A stretch of DNA of 64,000 bases from Paralimibaculum aggregatum (GTDB lineage Bacteria > Pseudomonadota > Alphaproteobacteria > Rhodobacterales > Rhodobacteraceae), in contig NZ_BSYI01000015.1 of the NCBI RefSeq assembly GCF_030270585.1, positions 1 through 64,000 on the forward strand, in the 5' to 3' direction. Made by a program: the position numbers and the translations under genes. The notes beneath the pieces were generated by a model, which ran no database searches, was not told where the DNA came from, and saw only the letters and a list, made by a program, of their open reading frames with translations. Shown here in pieces: positions 62,022 through 64,000 of this stretch (position 1 is its first letter; the number at the start of each line of letters is the position of its first letter).

Positions 62022-62900
62022 ATGTCGCCGACTCCCACATTTCAGCTCAATACCTATAATCTGACCGCAGCGCCGGCCACGCGGGAGGCGGTGCCGCTGC
62101 TGCACGAGCTGTCGATCGGCGTCGGCTGGCCGCACCGGCCAGAGGACTGGGAGGTGGTGATCGATCTCGGCACCGGGGTGATCGCCCGCGACGAGATCGG
62201 CCGCGTGGTCGGCTCGGCGCTCTGCACCACGCGGCTCGACCGGCTGGCCCATATCGGCATGGTGATCACCACGCCCAAGCTGCAGGAGCTTGGCGCCGGG
62301 CGCTGGATGATGGAGCATGTGCTGGAGATCGCCGGCGACCGGCTGAAGGTGCTCAACGCCACCCGCGCCGCCTACCGGCTCTACATCGCGCTCGGCTTCA
62401 TCCCCCAGGGCCAGGTGCACCAGCACAACGGCAAGGTCACCGCCTGTCCGGCGGCACCGGCCCCGGCCAAGGGTGCGATCCGCGAGATGACGCCGGACGA
62501 CCATGCCGCGGTTCACGCGCTCGACACGGCGGCCTTCGGCGCGGCCCGGCCCATGGTGATCGACCGCATCCTGCCGGTCTCCACCGGCACCGTGCTCGAG
62601 CGCGAGGGCCGGGTGGCGGGCTTCGCGCTCTGCCGCCGTTTCGGCCGCGGGCATGTGGTGGGACCGATCGTGGCGGAGGACGACAACGCCGCAGTCGCGC
62701 TCACCGCGCCGCATGTCCGGGCCCATGTCGGCAGCTTCCTGCGCGTCGACACCCGCCAGCCGGACGGCGACTTCCGGGCATTCCTGCTCGCCGCGGGGAT
62801 CAGCCATTTCGACACCGTCACCCGCATGACCCGCGACGGCACGCTGCCGGAGACCGGGCCTGCGATCACCTATGCGCTGATCAACCAGGCGCTCGGCTGA
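62022..62900 (+). CDS. GNAT acetyltransferase with C-terminal Acetyltransf_18 domain
   Basis: 292 residues. The ATG at 62022 has GAGGA 8 bases upstream; in-frame ATGs at 61998 and 62007 exist. The N-terminal GNAT domain (NLTAAPATREAVPLLHELSIGVGWPH, LGAGRWMMEHVLEI with the acetyl-CoA loop, ATRAAYRLYIALGF) and a second GNAT-like domain from about 150 (IREMTPDDHAAVHALDTAAFGA, GFALCRRFGRGHVVGPIVAED, GDFRAFLLAAGISHFDTVTRM). This two-domain form (GNAT plus Acetyltransf_18) is a known arrangement. Substrate unknown. Confidence 0.88.
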   Translation: MSPTPTFQLNTYNLTAAPATREAVPLLHELSIGVGWPHRPEDWEVVIDLGTGVIARDEIGRVVGSALCTTRLDRLAHIGMVITTPKLQELGAGRWMMEHVLEIAGDRLKVLNATRAAYRLYIALGFIPQGQVHQHNGKVTACPAAPAPAKGAIREMTPDDHAAVHALDTAAFGAARPMVIDRILPVSTGTVLEREGRVAGFALCRRFGRGHVVGPIVAEDDNAAVALTAPHVRAHVGSFLRVDTRQPDGDFRAFLLAAGISHFDTVTRMTRDGTLPETGPAITYALINQALG

Positions 62901-62909
62901 GCCCGCGTA

Positions 62910-64000
62910 TCAGAAGAGCTCCATGCCCCCGAGATCGCTGCCGTCGACCATGCGCGCATGGCGGAAGGGCGCCGGATCGACCGAGGGCGCGTCGCCCCGG
63001 ATCAGCTCTGCCGCCAGCCGCCCCGTGGCGGGGCCGGTGCCGAACCCGTGGCCGGTGTGCCCGGCGCAGACATGCAGCCCCGAAACGCCCTCCACCGGCC
63101 CGATCACCGGAATGCCGTCGGGTGTGCAGTCCACCATGCCGCCCCAGGCCCGGGCGACACCGATCCCTGCCAGCGCCGGATAGGCGGCGGCGATCTCGCG
63201 CTGCCCGCGGCGCACCAGCGCCATGTCCGGCCGCGGGTCGAGCACCCGGATGCGCTCGAAGGGCGAAGGGCCGTCCGCACCCCAGCGCTGCAGCGAATCC
63301 GGCCCGGTGAAGAACGACGCCCCGAACCGGTAGCGCAGCTTCGCCCGCCTGCTGCGCCAGGTCGGGAAGAAGGGCCGCGCCTGCAGCGCCCCGCGAGGCG
63401 TGAGATGCAGGGTGCCGAACCCCGCGAGCCCGACGGTGTAGCCGCCATCGAGCCGCCGGCGCAGGGTGACATCGGGCATCGCGACACCGCCCGCGGTGAC
63501 CTCCTCCCCCGGCACGGTGGCAAAGGAGGTCGACTGGATCGAGGCTTGCAGGAACCGGATCCCGTGATGGCGCAGCAGCATGCCGGTCCAGGCGCCGCCG
63601 GCCACCAGCACCGTATCGCAGGCAATGCGCCCGGCCTCGGTGATCACGCCGGCGACGCGCCCGCCGGCGATGTCGATCTCGCGCACCGCGCAGGTCTGGT
63701 GCAGGCTCGCCCCGGCCCGCCGCGCCGCCTGCGCCAGCACCGGCACGGCGAGCGCCGGCTCGGCGCGCCCGTCGGTCGGCGAATGGACCCCGCCGATCCA
63801 GCGCCGGGCATTGCCGGGCATCAGCGCCGCGGCCTCCGCGCCGGAGATCATCCGGCTGTCCATGCCGTAGCTGCCCGCCATCGCCACCCAGCGCTCCCAG
63901 GCGGCGATGTCGGCCTCCTTGTCGGAGGCATAGACCAGCCCGGTGCGGCGGAAGCCGAGATCGGCGCCCGCCTCCTCGGCCAGCCCCTCCCAGAGCCGCA
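62910..64000 (-). CDS. FAD-dependent oxidoreductase (DAO/sarcosine oxidase beta-like), partial
   Basis: The frame is open to the right edge, so the N-terminal FAD-binding segment is outside the window. Visible: GLVYASDKEADIAAW, ISGAEAAALMP, WIGGVHSPTDGRAEPALAV, ACDTVLVAGGAWTG, and the C-terminal AWGGMVDCTPDGIPVIGPVEGVSGLHVCAGHTGHGFG with ATGRLAAELIRG, typical of the DAO/SoxB-like family. It oxidises an amine, probably an N-methylated amino acid, or a D-amino acid. It converges with the GNAT gene. An internal GTG at 63887 should not be taken as the start. Confidence 0.85.
   Translation of the reverse strand, partial: RLWEGLAEEAGADLGFRRTGLVYASDKEADIAAWERWVAMAGSYGMDSRMISGAEAAALMPGNARRWIGGVHSPTDGRAEPALAVPVLAQAARRAGASLHQTCAVREIDIAGGRVAGVITEAGRIACDTVLVAGGAWTGMLLRHHGIRFLQASIQSTSFATVPGEEVTAGGVAMPDVTLRRRLDGGYTVGLAGFGTLHLTPRGALQARPFFPTWRSRRAKLRYRFGASFFTGPDSLQRWGADGPSPFERIRVLDPRPDMALVRRGQREIAAAYPALAGIGVARAWGGMVDCTPDGIPVIGPVEGVSGLHVCAGHTGHGFGTGPATGRLAAELIRGDAPSVDPAPFRHARMVDGSDLGGMELF

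Overview
The window is very GC-rich DNA with tightly packed genes, many of them joined by 4-base ATGA or GTGA overlaps. The gene set points to an alphaproteobacterium close to the Rhodobacterales: an argD-argF pair, an RpoHII-type heat-shock sigma factor, a general L-amino-acid transporter of the AapJQMP type, PotABCD and ProXWV uptake systems, a host-attachment family protein, a DUF1127 protein and a YcjX/YcjF pair. The genus cannot be fixed from the window. Three tRNA genes are present: Gln-CTG, Arg-CCT and Val-CAC.

Layout. 1-3.2 kb: a HEETH putative metalloprotease, a YqaA-type membrane protein, a small coiled-coil/winged-helix-like protein, then a strikingly AT-rich single-gene island encoding a large P-loop ATPase. 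3.2-6 kb: argD-argF (arginine synthesis) and a host-attachment family protein. 6-9.3 kb: a glycosyltransferase and a membrane-anchored pentapeptide-repeat protein. 9.4-13.2 kb: an ECF sigma factor coupled to a membrane VWA protein, then an SDR enzyme. 13.3-17.2 kb: tRNA-Gln, a coiled-coil orphan, a GNAT enzyme and a DUF3047 lipoprotein whose 3' end is repeated downstream about every 280-300 bases. 17.4-20.7 kb: a GMC flavoprotein/Tat small subunit/isomerase-like/glyoxalase operon and a ribbon-helix-helix protein. 20.9-28 kb: an acetamidase-like enzyme, ProVWX (glycine betaine type) and a YtcJ-like amidohydrolase. 28.4-33.7 kb: potABCD and metC. 34-39.4 kb: aapJQMP.

39.5-45.6 kb: a TAXI solute receptor, SixA-like phosphatase, a 4Fe-4S protein, a MAPEG protein, a Tag-like glycosylase and thrS. 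45.7-53.2 kb: a sulfotransferase and GT4 glycosyltransferase pair (surface glycan), a hydrolase, YcjX-YcjF, truA, rpoH and tRNA-Arg. 53.2-58.7 kb: a vanadium-haloperoxidase-like enzyme with a DUF4214 tail, a GT1 glycosyltransferase, a GFA protein, a DUF1127 protein, an enolase-superfamily dehydratase and tRNA-Val. 58.7-60 kb: a decayed mobile-element scar whose large serine recombinase remnant reads into tRNA-Val on the opposite strand. 60-64 kb: a LysR regulator, a lysine-rich coiled-coil orphan, a double-GNAT protein and a truncated FAD oxidoreductase running off the right edge.

Most of the window is solute uptake (betaine, polyamine, amino acid) and core metabolism. The parts least explained by known systems are the AT-rich ATPase island welded to argF, the tandem array of DUF3047 gene tails, the two lysine-rich orphan proteins at opposite ends of the window that share an N-terminal motif, and the tRNA-Val recombinase scar.
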